From the IMG/VR virus record IMGVR_UViG_3300022536_000073, positions 1 through 63,545 of that record: DNA of 63,545 bases. One strand, given 5' to 3'. Made by a program: the position numbers and the translations under genes. Shown here piece by piece: positions 24,055 through 33,091 of this stretch. The first letter of the stretch is position 1. The number at the start of each line of letters is the position of its first letter. The notes under the pieces are model-generated. The model made no database searches, had not been told where the DNA came from, and saw nothing but the letters and a program-made list of their open reading frames with translations. This DNA is from a virus.

Positions 24055-24363
24055 ATGGGCTCGAGACGTATTAGCGAATTATTAGACCGGGACTGGTTTG
24101 GAACCAACAGAGTCATGTGTAACGTCCTAGAAGACATTCGGTCCCTCGACAAGACTAAGAACTACGGGCCACTTCTCGGGTTAGTGGAGGAGTTACAGGT
24201 CATGGGTAATCGGATGGAGTCGGCGTTAGCGGATCAAAAAGATTTAATCAAACTCCAGCAAAGGACTTCGGAACTTCGCCGGGAGTACAAAAACCTCAAA
24301 AAAGAGGTTGAGGAACTTCTGAAGAAAAAAGAAGAATTAGAACCAAAAGAAGTTAAGGAATAA
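24055..24363 (+). CDS. hypothetical coiled-coil protein, 102 aa
   Basis: Short N-terminal domain followed by a long Lys/Glu-rich coiled coil (YKNLKKEVEELLKKKEELEP). GAGGG ribosome site before ATG. It is the last small gene before the fibre block. Confidence 0.6.
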   Translation: MGSRRISELLDRDWFGTNRVMCNVLEDIRSLDKTKNYGPLLGLVEELQVMGNRMESALADQKDLIKLQQRTSELRREYKNLKKEVEELLKKKEELEPKEVKE

Positions 24364-24421
24364 AAGCCTACTTTTATAAAACCCGCCTCACGGGAGGACT
24401 AAACGGGTTGGGAACGGGAAA

Positions 24422-25114
24422 ATGGCTATTGAAAGAAAATGGGAAGCAGTAGCTTCTCAAAATTTAACAGCAGACGGCACCACCGATGGGGTTTTGACCA
24501 TCGCCAATGCAGGTGCATTCAAAGTGGGTCAAATTATTCAATTAGGCTCTGCTGCCCAGCCCACCGTTAGCTTCAAAGTAAAAAGAATCCCCAACGGAAC
24601 TACTCTACAGGTAGGACCCGATAAAACCAACATTAATGAGCGCTCGGACGTCAGCGCCTATCTGGCAGCTGACGCGGCCTTCGTAAGAGCCTTAGAACAA
24701 AATCGCCCCAATATTGCCCCAGACGACGTAGACCGCGCTACTTATGAGGAGGAGCCTACAGTAGCGCGTAGGATTATTCCCGTAGATATCTTAGGACGCC
24801 CGGTCACCGAGGATAACCCACTACCCGTTACGGGTGACTTCGCCGCCAACTTCGAAGCTGGTCCCAAAGAACAATTAAACGCTTTTTTGGGTAATTTAGA
24901 CTCTTTTGAGAAAGTTGAACAAGAAACAATCTCAGGAACCGTCTATTACAACGTATACCAAGCTGGGGCGAGGGTTTTGCGGTTAAAACAAACCACTACG
25001 GCTGGCGGCTTTTGTCTAGAGGTAGAATTTGCAAAAATTCTTCAAGAGAACGATTTTGTTCTTTTGCAGGAAAATGGCGACGCTTTATTAAAGGAGAATC
25101 TTAATGGCGGATAG
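24422..25114 (+). CDS. virion-associated protein, fibre block, 230 aa
   Basis: Beta-rich protein (TADGTTDGVLTIANAGAFKV and later VDILGRPVTEDNPLPVTG) typical of tail or baseplate surface proteins. Its end overlaps the fibre gene by 11 nt. Probably a baseplate or fibre-attachment protein; no enzymatic motif. Confidence 0.65.
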   Translation: MAIERKWEAVASQNLTADGTTDGVLTIANAGAFKVGQIIQLGSAAQPTVSFKVKRIPNGTTLQVGPDKTNINERSDVSAYLAADAAFVRALEQNRPNIAPDDVDRATYEEEPTVARRIIPVDILGRPVTEDNPLPVTGDFAANFEAGPKEQLNAFLGNLDSFEKVEQETISGTVYYNVYQAGARVLRLKQTTTAGGFCLEVEFAKILQENDFVLLQENGDALLKENLNGG

Positions 25115-27848
25115 TAGGATTTCACAATTAAATGAATTAGCTTCTGGTGACCTAGCTTTAGCAGATCTTTTAGCTATTGTAGACTCATCGGCTACTGAAA
25201 CTAAAAAAGTAACTATTCAGAGTTTAGACGCTAGATGGAAAGACGGTACTGAGAATGTAGTGTCAGTTCAAAAAGACCCTAGCGCTGAACAGTTCTCGAC
25301 TATCCAAGCGGCTTTAGATTCAATCACCGATGCGACCGCGATTAACCCATATACCGTAAATGTGGGACCTGGAATTTATGTGGAAAGCATAACTATGAAG
25401 CCTTTTGTCCAAGTTTGTGGTGCAGGACAAGAGACTACTATTATCCAGCCGACTAACTTAAACCAAAGCGCTGTCACAGCCTCTGTGAACTCAAGGATCT
25501 GTAATGTTAAAATCGAAGGCTCAACAGGAGCTTCGGTATCCGGCATAAACATCAACGCAATATCTGGATTATTTATTATCTCAGACATATCCTTTGGTAG
25601 TAACACTACTCAGATTAACGCAGTATCTGGAGGGTTAGATCAAGTAGTTTATATTAAAAATGTAACCATTACACAAGGATCTATCTTCACTACTGGTGTT
25701 AAAATTGACGGTTCCAATGCTGGGGAACATAGGGTTTTCCTGAACTCACTACTATACAATAGGCCCACAACTGTTACCGGAGTGTTTACCGGTATCCATG
25801 TCCTAGGTGCTCAAGCGGAGGCAGAATTAAACAATATCACTATGCTTGATAACAATGAGAGCGTGGGGTTAAAGGTTGAGACCGGGGCTAAGGTAATTTT
25901 AAATGGATTCTCAACTACAAACTTTAATCAAGGGATTTTCCTTCCTAACAACGGTACAGGCACCGTTTTATCTGGTCACGGACTTCACATTTCTTCAGGT
26001 ACTGAAAATGTGCGGATTGCCAGTACTAGCGCTACAGTAACACTTACAGGCTGCTTTGCAAGATCAAAAACTTTTGTAGACACCTCTGCTACCGTTGGAA
26101 TGGCCCATCTAGATGGCGAAACTCAGGATTTTGAAATTATCGGGGAATTGAGGCAAGCTGATCGTTTCGATAGATCTATGAATCTGTCTAAACTAGTACG
26201 ACAAGCTTCTGCTCTCGGTTTAAATGAGGGCGGGACTCTTTCTATAAACGCTGGGCTAAGTATCGACGTGGCAGCGGGATCTGGGTTCTTGAATGATATG
26301 ACCGACAGCTTCATCAAAGAAGTTTTGTGGACTTCGAATACTATCGCTCTCCCAGCTAACAGCACTTCTTATATTTTCATCGACACTAACAGCACAATCC
26401 AAACAAGCGCTTCTCAGCCCGTATTGGAGAATGTGGTTCTTTTAGGTCGGGTAGTTACTCAAGGAGCTAGTGTAGATTTTATTGACCGATCCGCTGTTGT
26501 GATGGTCCACCACGGGAATAATGTTGAGGATGCTTGGAGAAGGTCTCTAGGCCCAGTATACGCATCGGGATCTACCGTAGTAGAAAATGGAGCCAATGAT
26601 AAGAAGCTAGATATTACGGCAGGGGCTTATAATTTCGGAACCGTGGCGTTCTCTCCCTCAGGAGGAACGGAAGTTGAATGGATAGCTCATTACAGAGATG
26701 GGGCTAGCGATTTTATCAAAATCACGCAAGACACCATAACTGCTCAATATGATGATGACTCAGGAACACTACAAAACCTCAGTTCTGGGAATTTCGCTAA
26801 ACATTCTTTGTATGTTGTGGGAGATGGTTCGGACGAAAAGTATCTTTTAGTTTATTCTCAAGCTGAGTATGCGACCGAACAAAACGCAATTGATGCAGAC
26901 ATCCCAACACCCCCCACAGCTTTTATAGATTCTGTTACCTTAATTGCTACAATTATTATTCAAGAGGGGCAAGACAACTTAACTCGTATTAGGGACGAAA
27001 GACCTGTAATCGGGTTTAAAGCTTCCGGAACCAGCCCTGCTTCAAGCCATAGTAGCTTGACAGATTTGACCAATGACGACCACACTCAGTATCTTTTAGT
27101 GTCTGGGGGAAGAGCATTATCGGGCAATTTAGACCTAGGGACTAATAACATCACCAACGTAGGTACGGTCGATGGTGTGGATGTTAGCTCACACCAATCA
27201 AGACACGTCCCCGGTGGTGCAGATGCTTTACCTACAGGCGTTCCTTCTAATGTCGGCACCACAAACCAAGAAGGTACAGAAGCCTCGTTTGCACGTAGAG
27301 ACCATATCCATGCTCACGGAAACCAAGCTGGTGGTTCGTTACACGCAGATGCTACAGGATCAGTAGCAGGCTTCATGTCTGCTACCGACAAAAACAAACT
27401 AGATTCGGTTGAGTCGAATGCTAAGGACGACCAGAACGCTAGTGAAGTTCCTTTTACTCCGGCAGGAGACGTTGCTGCAACAAATGTGCAAGATGCCATT
27501 ACTGAGCTAGACACTGAAAAACTCACGAACACTCGTGCGGACGTTAAGGAAGCGCTAGGGACTAACGCCATCACTATTAACGCGGGTGCGGACGTTACTA
27601 TTAACTGGACTGAAACTATTATCCAGAAAAAGACTATTGCTGCGGGGACTTCTGTGCTTACTTTTACCAATCCGGCACAACCAAGTGACTTAACTTTGAT
27701 TTTGGATAATTCTGGTGGTGGTTCTTTTATTCTACCGGCAATTACTTGGCAGGCGGGGATCGCTCCAGACTTCTCGGTTCAAGATGTCTATATCATAAAC
27801 TTATTATTTGATGGAACAACTTATTTCGGTAGTTTCGGGAGATTTTAA
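25104..27848 (+). CDS. tail fibre/tailspike with beta-helix core
   Basis: 914-aa receptor-binding candidate. The N-terminus (RISQLNELASGDLALADLLA) is the common fibre anchoring repeat. Residues about 60-290 carry a pectate-lyase-like right-handed beta helix (FSTIQAALDSI then repeating Val/Ile/Asn strands), the fold of depolymerase spikes. The C-terminal third has the shaft motifs DDHTQYL, SGNLDLGTNNITNVGTVDG, RHVPGGADALPTG and ATDKNKLDSVESNA seen in many phage fibres. No catalytic residues can be assigned, so polysaccharide cleavage is only possible. Confidence 0.85.
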   Translation: MADSRISQLNELASGDLALADLLAIVDSSATETKKVTIQSLDARWKDGTENVVSVQKDPSAEQFSTIQAALDSITDATAINPYTVNVGPGIYVESITMKPFVQVCGAGQETTIIQPTNLNQSAVTASVNSRICNVKIEGSTGASVSGININAISGLFIISDISFGSNTTQINAVSGGLDQVVYIKNVTITQGSIFTTGVKIDGSNAGEHRVFLNSLLYNRPTTVTGVFTGIHVLGAQAEAELNNITMLDNNESVGLKVETGAKVILNGFSTTNFNQGIFLPNNGTGTVLSGHGLHISSGTENVRIASTSATVTLTGCFARSKTFVDTSATVGMAHLDGETQDFEIIGELRQADRFDRSMNLSKLVRQASALGLNEGGTLSINAGLSIDVAAGSGFLNDMTDSFIKEVLWTSNTIALPANSTSYIFIDTNSTIQTSASQPVLENVVLLGRVVTQGASVDFIDRSAVVMVHHGNNVEDAWRRSLGPVYASGSTVVENGANDKKLDITAGAYNFGTVAFSPSGGTEVEWIAHYRDGASDFIKITQDTITAQYDDDSGTLQNLSSGNFAKHSLYVVGDGSDEKYLLVYSQAEYATEQNAIDADIPTPPTAFIDSVTLIATIIIQEGQDNLTRIRDERPVIGFKASGTSPASSHSSLTDLTNDDHTQYLLVSGGRALSGNLDLGTNNITNVGTVDGVDVSSHQSRHVPGGADALPTGVPSNVGTTNQEGTEASFARRDHIHAHGNQAGGSLHADATGSVAGFMSATDKNKLDSVESNAKDDQNASEVPFTPAGDVAATNVQDAITELDTEKLTNTRADVKEALGTNAITINAGADVTINWTETIIQKKTIAAGTSVLTFTNPAQPSDLTLILDNSGGGSFILPAITWQAGIAPDFSVQDVYIINLLFDGTTYFGSFGRF

Positions 27849-27850
27849 GA

Positions 27851-28897
27851 ATGGGAGCTTTTCCTCACTTTAATCGACAGTTTCGCTATAAATTTACTGT
27901 AAACTCAGTCGAAGTGGACGAAACTCTCACAGATTATCCAGTATACCTAGACCTATCAATACTTCCTTCACAATTTTTTAACAATGTTAACGCGAACGGT
28001 GGTGATATAATTATTACTGATAATTCAGATAATCGACTCCCTGTTGAGGTGGTATTTGTGGATACCGTCGGAAATTTAGGGGAGGTATATTTCAAAGCGG
28101 GAATATCAGACACCATGGACACAGATTTCTTTATCTATTTCGGTAATAGCGGAGCCAACCAACCTGCAGTGACCGACGCTTTTGGAAGAAATGCCGTTTG
28201 GAGCAACGGGTATGGAGCGGTATATCATTTCCAGGATGCAGCTACGAGTATTGTTGATTCTACAGGGAATGGTAATACGGGAACTCCCGCAGGTACTTTA
28301 ACAGTTGATACCAGCGCCGCCACAAACGGCGGAGATGGGTTAATTTTCGACGGTACAACTTCTCGAATTAATATTGGCCAAGACGCGTCTATTAGAGATT
28401 TCACAGATGATGAAATGACTATTTCTGCTTGGTTTAAAACAACAAATGTTACGGATAATAGAATTATTTCTGCATGGAATGGCGGAGCTAACGACGATTG
28501 GTGTCTCAGGACCGGAGAGGGTGGAGATTTCCTTACAAGCAGACTAAACGGGGCCAATCAAGTGGAAAATTCTGCTGCTATTGATGATGGTAATCTCCAC
28601 TTTGGGGTTCTAACTTACGAGTCAGGAGATAGAAGAACTATCCGAGATGGCACTAATATCGCCTCTGCCATGCCAACCGTCACTATAAATAACAATAATG
28701 AAGATGTTTTTATTGGGGATCGTGGTAGCAATAATCGGAAATTTGACGGCACCATCGATGAAGTACGCATTGCTAGTGTGGTTAGAACAAACGGTTGGAT
28801 TTCTACGGAATACAGTAACTTCACCGAAGCTGGGTTTTTTACTGTAGATACGACTTTAGAGACTTACAACTTCATTACTAGGTTTAGGAATGGTTAA
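27851..28897 (+). CDS. DUF2341/LamG-type adhesin
   Basis: The N-terminal half matches a DUF2341-like sandwich (YPVYLDLSILPSQFF, then DIIITDNSDNRLPVEV and FFIYFGN). The second half is a concanavalin/LamG lectin-like jelly roll (AVYHFQDAATSIVDSTGNGN through MTISAWFKT to GTIDEVRIASVVRT). The combination suggests binding to a surface glycan. It follows the fibre by 2 nt and overlaps the next gene by 1 nt. No enzyme motif. Confidence 0.82.
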   Translation: MGAFPHFNRQFRYKFTVNSVEVDETLTDYPVYLDLSILPSQFFNNVNANGGDIIITDNSDNRLPVEVVFVDTVGNLGEVYFKAGISDTMDTDFFIYFGNSGANQPAVTDAFGRNAVWSNGYGAVYHFQDAATSIVDSTGNGNTGTPAGTLTVDTSAATNGGDGLIFDGTTSRINIGQDASIRDFTDDEMTISAWFKTTNVTDNRIISAWNGGANDDWCLRTGEGGDFLTSRLNGANQVENSAAIDDGNLHFGVLTYESGDRRTIRDGTNIASAMPTVTINNNNEDVFIGDRGSNNRKFDGTIDEVRIASVVRTNGWISTEYSNFTEAGFFTVDTTLETYNFITRFRNG

Positions 28898-29595
28898 TGA
28901 ATAAACTAATCGTAAATAACAGCGGTTCTAGTAAGAATTATTTGGGGAAAGACATCCCAGACGGAGCCGTATATCCTGTTTTAGAGACAGAATTGCCTAT
29001 TTTACGAGCTAACAATGATTTTATCAATGATTTGATCAACTCTACCGTAACCATGAAGAACGTACATGCTACAGTAGAATATTCGGGTTTGGATGCTCTG
29101 GCGTATTTATTCGAAGGTTCTGCTATTGAAGTTACTACCCAACACGAAAAAGAAGATAAAATATTAAAGATTTCATCTGCATTAGCTAAGGTAGACCCTA
29201 GGACTGGACTAGCTAACTTAATATTACCGGTTCCCGGCCAGTTTAATGGAGTAAATCCAGTAACTGGAGCAAATGGTCGTTATATAGAGTGGGGAAAGCT
29301 TTGGTTTAGCGATATTCACGAGGGTGACCGAGTACTGAGGGTTAAAATCATGGATATCGATAACGTCTTGGGGTTAGGCCCTTTATACGTCCCGACCACA
29401 TACCATGATGAGGATGCTACGGACGATAACCTAGGTTGGTTCGTGCCCCATAAAGAAGGACATCTAGAGATCTCAGCACTAGGGGGATTTGGCTTTGTAC
29501 CATCTGGGTTATATGTGGTTCTAACGGTGCAAAAATCTAAAGGAAATTATTCAGGTAATGTTTACGCAAATATTAAATGGGGTAAGAGACAATGA
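28897..29595 (+). CDS. fibre-block structural protein, 232 aa
   Basis: Beta-rich protein with a carbohydrate-binding-like second half (YIEWGKLWFSDIHEGDRVL, then VLTVQKSKGNYSGNVY). TAATG overlap with the adhesin and 4-nt overlap with patatin argue for one operon and probable virion location. Specific role unknown. Confidence 0.62.
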   Translation: MNKLIVNNSGSSKNYLGKDIPDGAVYPVLETELPILRANNDFINDLINSTVTMKNVHATVEYSGLDALAYLFEGSAIEVTTQHEKEDKILKISSALAKVDPRTGLANLILPVPGQFNGVNPVTGANGRYIEWGKLWFSDIHEGDRVLRVKIMDIDNVLGLGPLYVPTTYHDEDATDDNLGWFVPHKEGHLEISALGGFGFVPSGLYVVLTVQKSKGNYSGNVYANIKWGKRQ

Positions 29596-30449
29596 AAAAA
29601 ACTGTAGTTGTTATGTCGGGGGGCTCTGCGCTAGGTAGTCGTGAGATAGGGTGTCTTGAAGAGCTAGAACGTCAAGGGAAGCTAAAGGGAGTAAAAGACT
29701 TCTACGGAGTCTCTGTAGGGGCGCTGAATGCTATGGGGATGGCATATCTTGGTATCAAAGGCTTGAGAAAAGTTTGGGACGGGATTGAGAAATTCAGTGA
29801 TATTTTAAAGTTTAATTGGGTTACTTTAGGCCCAGTTCTTGGTTTGGGAGTGTTCAGTACCAAACCTCTTAGAAAGTTAATCGACCAAGTTTTGTCGAGC
29901 AATAAGAACCTAGGACGAGCTACAGCTACTTTTGTAGACGTTGAGACAGGCGGGATAGTTCACGTAAACTCCAAAGATGTGGACGCCATAGACTTTGGCG
30001 ACGCTGTCGAGGCAAGCGCTGCTCAGCCCGTAATTATGACAGCGGTTAAGGGCAAATGGGTAGATGGTGGGGTGCGGGACATTACCCCCCTCAAACAAGC
30101 AATTAAAGACGGTGCTGAAAAGATTATCGTTATTCTTGCATCACCTTGGGGTAAAAATCCCCCTAAATGGGAGATGCCCAAAGTAGTTTGGTATAAGCCT
30201 TGGACTTGGTTTTGTAGAAGTATAGCTCTCCTTAACCGCACAATCGGGATCATGCTCCACGAGATTTTTGTACAAGACATCAAAGCGTGTTTGGTTAAAA
30301 ACGGAGATTCTAGGTACAAAGAGATCGAAATCGAACTCTACGCACCTACTGACAACTCAGTAGAGGCTTTTGGTTTTAACCAAGAAAATATCCAAAAAGG
30401 GATCAAACAAGGTCATGAGATGGCTAAGAACGGTCCCGTTGAGATTTAG
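29592..30449 (+). CDS. patatin-like phospholipase
   Basis: Patatin/RssA-type lipid acyl hydrolase. All key elements are present: oxyanion loop SGGSALGSREIG, nucleophile elbow GVSVGAL with Ser41, the ASAAQP helix and the catalytic Asp158 in VDGGVRD. At 285 aa it is a single-domain enzyme without a signal peptide, so it would act in the cytoplasm, at the inner membrane or as virion cargo. It closes the fibre operon, overlapping the previous gene by 4 nt. Phospholipid deacylation is the family activity; the substrate here is unknown. Confidence 0.88.
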   Translation: MKKTVVVMSGGSALGSREIGCLEELERQGKLKGVKDFYGVSVGALNAMGMAYLGIKGLRKVWDGIEKFSDILKFNWVTLGPVLGLGVFSTKPLRKLIDQVLSSNKNLGRATATFVDVETGGIVHVNSKDVDAIDFGDAVEASAAQPVIMTAVKGKWVDGGVRDITPLKQAIKDGAEKIIVILASPWGKNPPKWEMPKVVWYKPWTWFCRSIALLNRTIGIMLHEIFVQDIKACLVKNGDSRYKEIEIELYAPTDNSVEAFGFNQENIQKGIKQGHEMAKNGPVEI

Positions 30450-30651
30450 ACGTCTTCATTCCGCACCTTTTAGAACACCAAATTTCTCCATGTCCGTGGG
30501 TTATTGAATGGTGCCCCCAAGCGTATCTCGGATCTAATCCCACTTTATCGCATCCCGCGCATTTAGTGGTCTTAAGAATACCCAATAACAGCGGCCTTTT
30601 TCCGTCTTTGGGAGGAACCCACGTATTTAAGTGTACTGGGAACACAGGCAT
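30424..30651 (-). CDS. zinc-finger-like protein, 75 aa
   Basis: Cysteine pairs CAGC and CSKRC with intervening histidines (WGHHSITHGHGE) suggest one zinc site. AGGAGA precedes the ATG. Its 3' end overlaps the convergent patatin gene by 26 nt. Confidence 0.6.
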   Translation of the reverse strand: MPVFPVHLNTWVPPKDGKRPLLLGILKTTKCAGCDKVGLDPRYAWGHHSITHGHGEIWCSKRCGMKTSKSQRDRS

Positions 30652-30704
30652 ATTAAGCTATCTCCTCGTATTTCCAGGGTTTATTCACGGTCTCGCCCCC
30701 ACAA

Positions 30705-31217
30705 TTAAAAACTTAACCCCAACCCACCGCTAAAGGTCTTGTTGGTTTGACCCTGGATCAATAAACGAACTCCCATGCTACGTGAGTTATAAATATCGCG
30801 CTCATATTGAAGGCCCAAGACTAAGCCCTGATCGCTTGTGATCCGGTCATTACCGTGCTCATCCTGAGTGTGGGTGAGTGTTCCCAAAGCTCCGTATCCC
30901 GCTAAAGCTGAGACCCGGTTTTTGTTATACACGGGTCTCACATATCGCTTTTTTACGATCTGTTTCTTTACTTTGTATTTAACTACGGGAACCTTTTTAA
31001 CGATAGTCCGGTACCGAACTACCGGCACTTTTTTGATCACGGTTTTGGTCTTATACACCACTTTAGGCTTAGTGCAAGTCTTAACTACCTTGGGGGCAGC
31101 ATTGCAAACTTGAACTACGGTTTTATTGCCGTCCGAGTTATCTCCCAGTTTAACGAGATCGTCGTTGGCGTATACAGACAGACTGAACATTCCTACAATA
31201 AGTGTCAAAGTTTTCAT
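30705..31217 (-). CDS. exported outer-membrane-like protein with VKKVPVV repeats
   Basis: Signal peptide MKTLTLIVGMFSLSVYA, then a mature N-terminal stalk with alternating Lys/Val repeats (KVPVVRYRTIVKKVPVVKYK) and two cysteines. The C-terminal half alternates hydrophobic residues as membrane beta-strands (VSALAGYGALGTL and GLVLGLQYERDI) and ends in GGLGLSF with a terminal Phe, the usual outer-membrane insertion signal. Predicted to be a small barrel with a basic periplasmic stalk. No family recognised. Confidence 0.65.
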   Translation of the reverse strand: MKTLTLIVGMFSLSVYANDDLVKLGDNSDGNKTVVQVCNAAPKVVKTCTKPKVVYKTKTVIKKVPVVRYRTIVKKVPVVKYKVKKQIVKKRYVRPVYNKNRVSALAGYGALGTLTHTQDEHGNDRITSDQGLVLGLQYERDIYNSRSMGVRLLIQGQTNKTFSGGLGLSF

Positions 31218-31945
31218 TATTTTCTCTCCTTTTGTAAAACTAAAATGGATTTAATTACATTAAGAGTTTGTTCACATTCTTCCTCACTATAACCCTCTTT
31301 TTTCCCTATTTCTTCGTAATTCTTTTCAAACTCTTCTAAACTAGTCCATTCTCTACAACCAACATGAAACCAGTTGGGAGTAATTGTTATATTATGTCTC
31401 AAGTTAGTAATATTGATACATTCTGAGGGTTTAGTTACTTTAGCATATCCAGAAACTACAGCATTTCCAAAAACTTGAGCATTTCCAGAAACTCTAGCAT
31501 TTCCATCAACTACAGCATCTTCATAAACTTTAGCATCTCCATAAACTTTAGCATTTCCAGAAACTACAGCATTTCCAAAAACTGAAGCATCTCCATGAAC
31601 TCTAGCATTTCCAGAAACTGTAGCATATCCAGAAACGCGAGCACGTCCAAAAACTAGAGCATATCCAGAAACTGCAGCATCTCCAGAAACTTTAGCATCT
31701 CCAGAAACTGCAGCATCTCCGTAAACTAAAGCATCTCCAGAAACCCCAGAATTTACAGAAACTCTAGCATTTCCAAAAACTTTAGCATTTCCAGAAACCC
31801 AACAATCACCCTCTTGACTTAGATTATCCTCAGACTCAACCCAACCTCCTAAAGCACCTTTTTTAATGTTGCGTTTAGGGATATCCCGAAGGGCTCTGAT
31901 TTGAGTTAATCCGTCTTTTTTGTTATCAGTTAATTCGTATTTCAT
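31217..31945 (-). CDS. hexapeptide-repeat (left-handed beta-helix) protein A
   Basis: The N-terminal module (MKYELTDNKKDGLTQIRALR and LGGWVESEDNLSQEGDCWV) is nearly the same as in the paralogue at 60761-61435. The middle 110 residues repeat GNAxVxGxAxV every 6 residues, forming a beta-helix like those of hexapeptide acyltransferases and YdcK-type proteins. The C-terminal domain contains the shared segment ITPNWFHVGC and an EEF helix. Acetyl-CoA-binding residues are not evident, so enzyme activity is unproven. Phages often carry such proteins with unknown role. Confidence 0.72.
   Translation of the reverse strand: MKYELTDNKKDGLTQIRALRDIPKRNIKKGALGGWVESEDNLSQEGDCWVSGNAKVFGNARVSVNSGVSGDALVYGDAAVSGDAKVSGDAAVSGYALVFGRARVSGYATVSGNARVHGDASVFGNAVVSGNAKVYGDAKVYEDAVVDGNARVSGNAQVFGNAVVSGYAKVTKPSECINITNLRHNITITPNWFHVGCREWTSLEEFEKNYEEIGKKEGYSEEECEQTLNVIKSILVLQKERK
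31441..31795. repeat. 18-bp periodic coding repeat
   Basis: Degenerate 18-bp units (consensus on plus strand near GCATYTCCAGAAACTNNA) encode the hexapeptide turns of protein A. The period is in phase with codons, so this is not a CRISPR array. Confidence 0.8.
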
Positions 31946-31957
31946 CGTTCTTTTTAT

Positions 31958-32539
31958 CTATTGGAAATCAATTTCATAAAATACGATATCGGAATAAGCA
32001 CCCTCAATCGAAAACTGACGTCGACCTACCCAACAAACCTCGTTAGAGTTCCCACTCTCACCATCACGCATATCGTTGCAGTAATGATCCCGAGGACTAG
32101 GTCCGTGGTCGCACTTATCGTTATTATAGATATCTGCGTGACCCCCTTCGTTCTCAGCCCACACACCGTCTCCTAAATCTACGCACTCACCACGGTTAGG
32201 TAGGGGGTGGACTTTTAGCACTGAGCCCGGGGACCCAGGATCTCCTTTATCACCTTTCGGCCCTTTAGGACCAGGGACGCCAGGTAACCCATGGTCACCT
32301 TTATCACCACGATCTCCCTTTTCGCCTTTTTCTCCGGTCACACCTTTTGGCCCAGGTAGCCCTTGATCACCGTTGTCGCCCTTCGGCCCTTTAGGGCCTC
32401 TAGGCCCCATAACCCCAGGCGTTCCGTCCATACCATCTACCCCATTTTTACCCTTGGTGATGATTTCTTGATTCTCCCAACAACCCGTTATGAGTACCAG
32501 AAAAAGACCAGCTACAATCGTTTGAAATTTAGTGTTCAT
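31958..32539 (-). CDS. collagen-like lipoprotein
   Basis: ATG 32539 gives a lipoprotein signal with lipobox LITGC (cysteine at the end of FLVLITGC), so the protein would be lipid-anchored. Residues about 30-105 form collagen-type Gly-X-Y repeats ([20 protein letters not shown] and following), charged and Pro-rich, predicted to trimerise. A C-terminal domain of about 85 residues has six cysteines and could cap the fibre. An upstream in-frame GTG at 32557 is the alternative start. Confidence 0.78.
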   Translation of the reverse strand: MNTKFQTIVAGLFLVLITGCWENQEIITKGKNGVDGMDGTPGVMGPRGPKGPKGDNGDQGLPGPKGVTGEKGEKGDRGDKGDHGLPGVPGPKGPKGDKGDPGSPGSVLKVHPLPNRGECVDLGDGVWAENEGGHADIYNNDKCDHGPSPRDHYCNDMRDGESGNSNEVCWVGRRQFSIEGAYSDIVFYEIDFQ

Positions 32540-32583
32540 AAAGCAATAATAACCCACCTCAAATAGAATGGGAAGCTGTTTTT

Positions 32584-32592
32584 TGGTATAAT
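32584..32592 (+). promoter_or_regulatory. extended -10 promoter (TGGTATAAT)
   Basis: TTTTTTGGTATAATTTAG in the divergent gap before 32662. Leader of about 60 nt. Confidence 0.75.
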
Positions 32593-32661
32593 TTAGTTAA
32601 GATTGTTTAAGATTACCAAAAGTCACAAAGATTAACAATATATACGGGTTACGGGAACAAA

Positions 32662-33036
32662 ATGTCAGAAAACGGTGAAGGCGGCGACGGCCGGGTCCTC
32701 AAAACTTTAGACAAACTCCAGGATCGATTAGACGAAAAATTGGAGAAAATCGACACTCGTTTGGACTCTATTGAGAAAATTCAAATTGAGCACAAAGGGG
32801 TCCTAGATCACCACATTTACCGTACCGACCTCGCCGAAAAGAAATCCGACCTCCTAGAACAAAGCATCGAAAAGAATACCCAAACCCTTGCCAAAGACCT
32901 CAAAGACTTCAAAAAAGAAATGGTTCCAGTAAAACGCCACGTAGACTACATGAACGGAACCCTTAAATCTATCGGCCTCCTAGCCTCCCTAGCAGCTGTA
33001 ATATCAGGTGTCGTAGCTCTCATAACTATACTCTAG
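32662..33036 (+). CDS. coiled-coil protein with C-terminal membrane anchor
   Basis: Long N-terminal coiled coil (LDKLQDRLDEKLEKIDTRLD) and one C-terminal membrane helix (SIGLLASLAAVISGVVALIT). The layout is like XhlA/hemolysin-type lysis proteins or small phage membrane proteins with a cytoplasmic stalk. Lysis function is only inferred. Confidence 0.65.
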   Translation: MSENGEGGDGRVLKTLDKLQDRLDEKLEKIDTRLDSIEKIQIEHKGVLDHHIYRTDLAEKKSDLLEQSIEKNTQTLAKDLKDFKKEMVPVKRHVDYMNGTLKSIGLLASLAAVISGVVALITIL

Positions 33037-33060
33037 CCCCCGTAGTTAAGTCCCTGATTT

Positions 33061-33069
33061 TGGTATAAT
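33061..33069 (+). promoter_or_regulatory. extended -10 promoter (TGGTATAAT)
   Basis: ATTTTGGTATAATTTATC, preceded by CCCCC and no -35 box. Confidence 0.75.
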
Positions 33070-33074
33070 TTATC

Positions 33075-33087
33075 AAGAGGACCTCTT
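33075..33087 (+). promoter_or_regulatory. hairpin covering the Shine-Dalgarno of 33092 gene
   Basis: AAGAGG and CCTCTT flank a single A, allowing a 5-bp stem that buries the AGAGG Shine-Dalgarno just upstream of ATG 33092. Confidence 0.4.
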
Positions 33088-33091
33088 TACC

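Noticed and set aside
25104-27848. Diversity-generating retroelement in the fibre gene
   Set aside because: No reverse transcriptase or template repeat is seen in this window.
31441-31795. Regular 18-bp repeats resembling a CRISPR array
   Set aside because: The period is shorter than any CRISPR unit, there are no spacers and the repeats are in frame with a hexapeptide-repeat protein.
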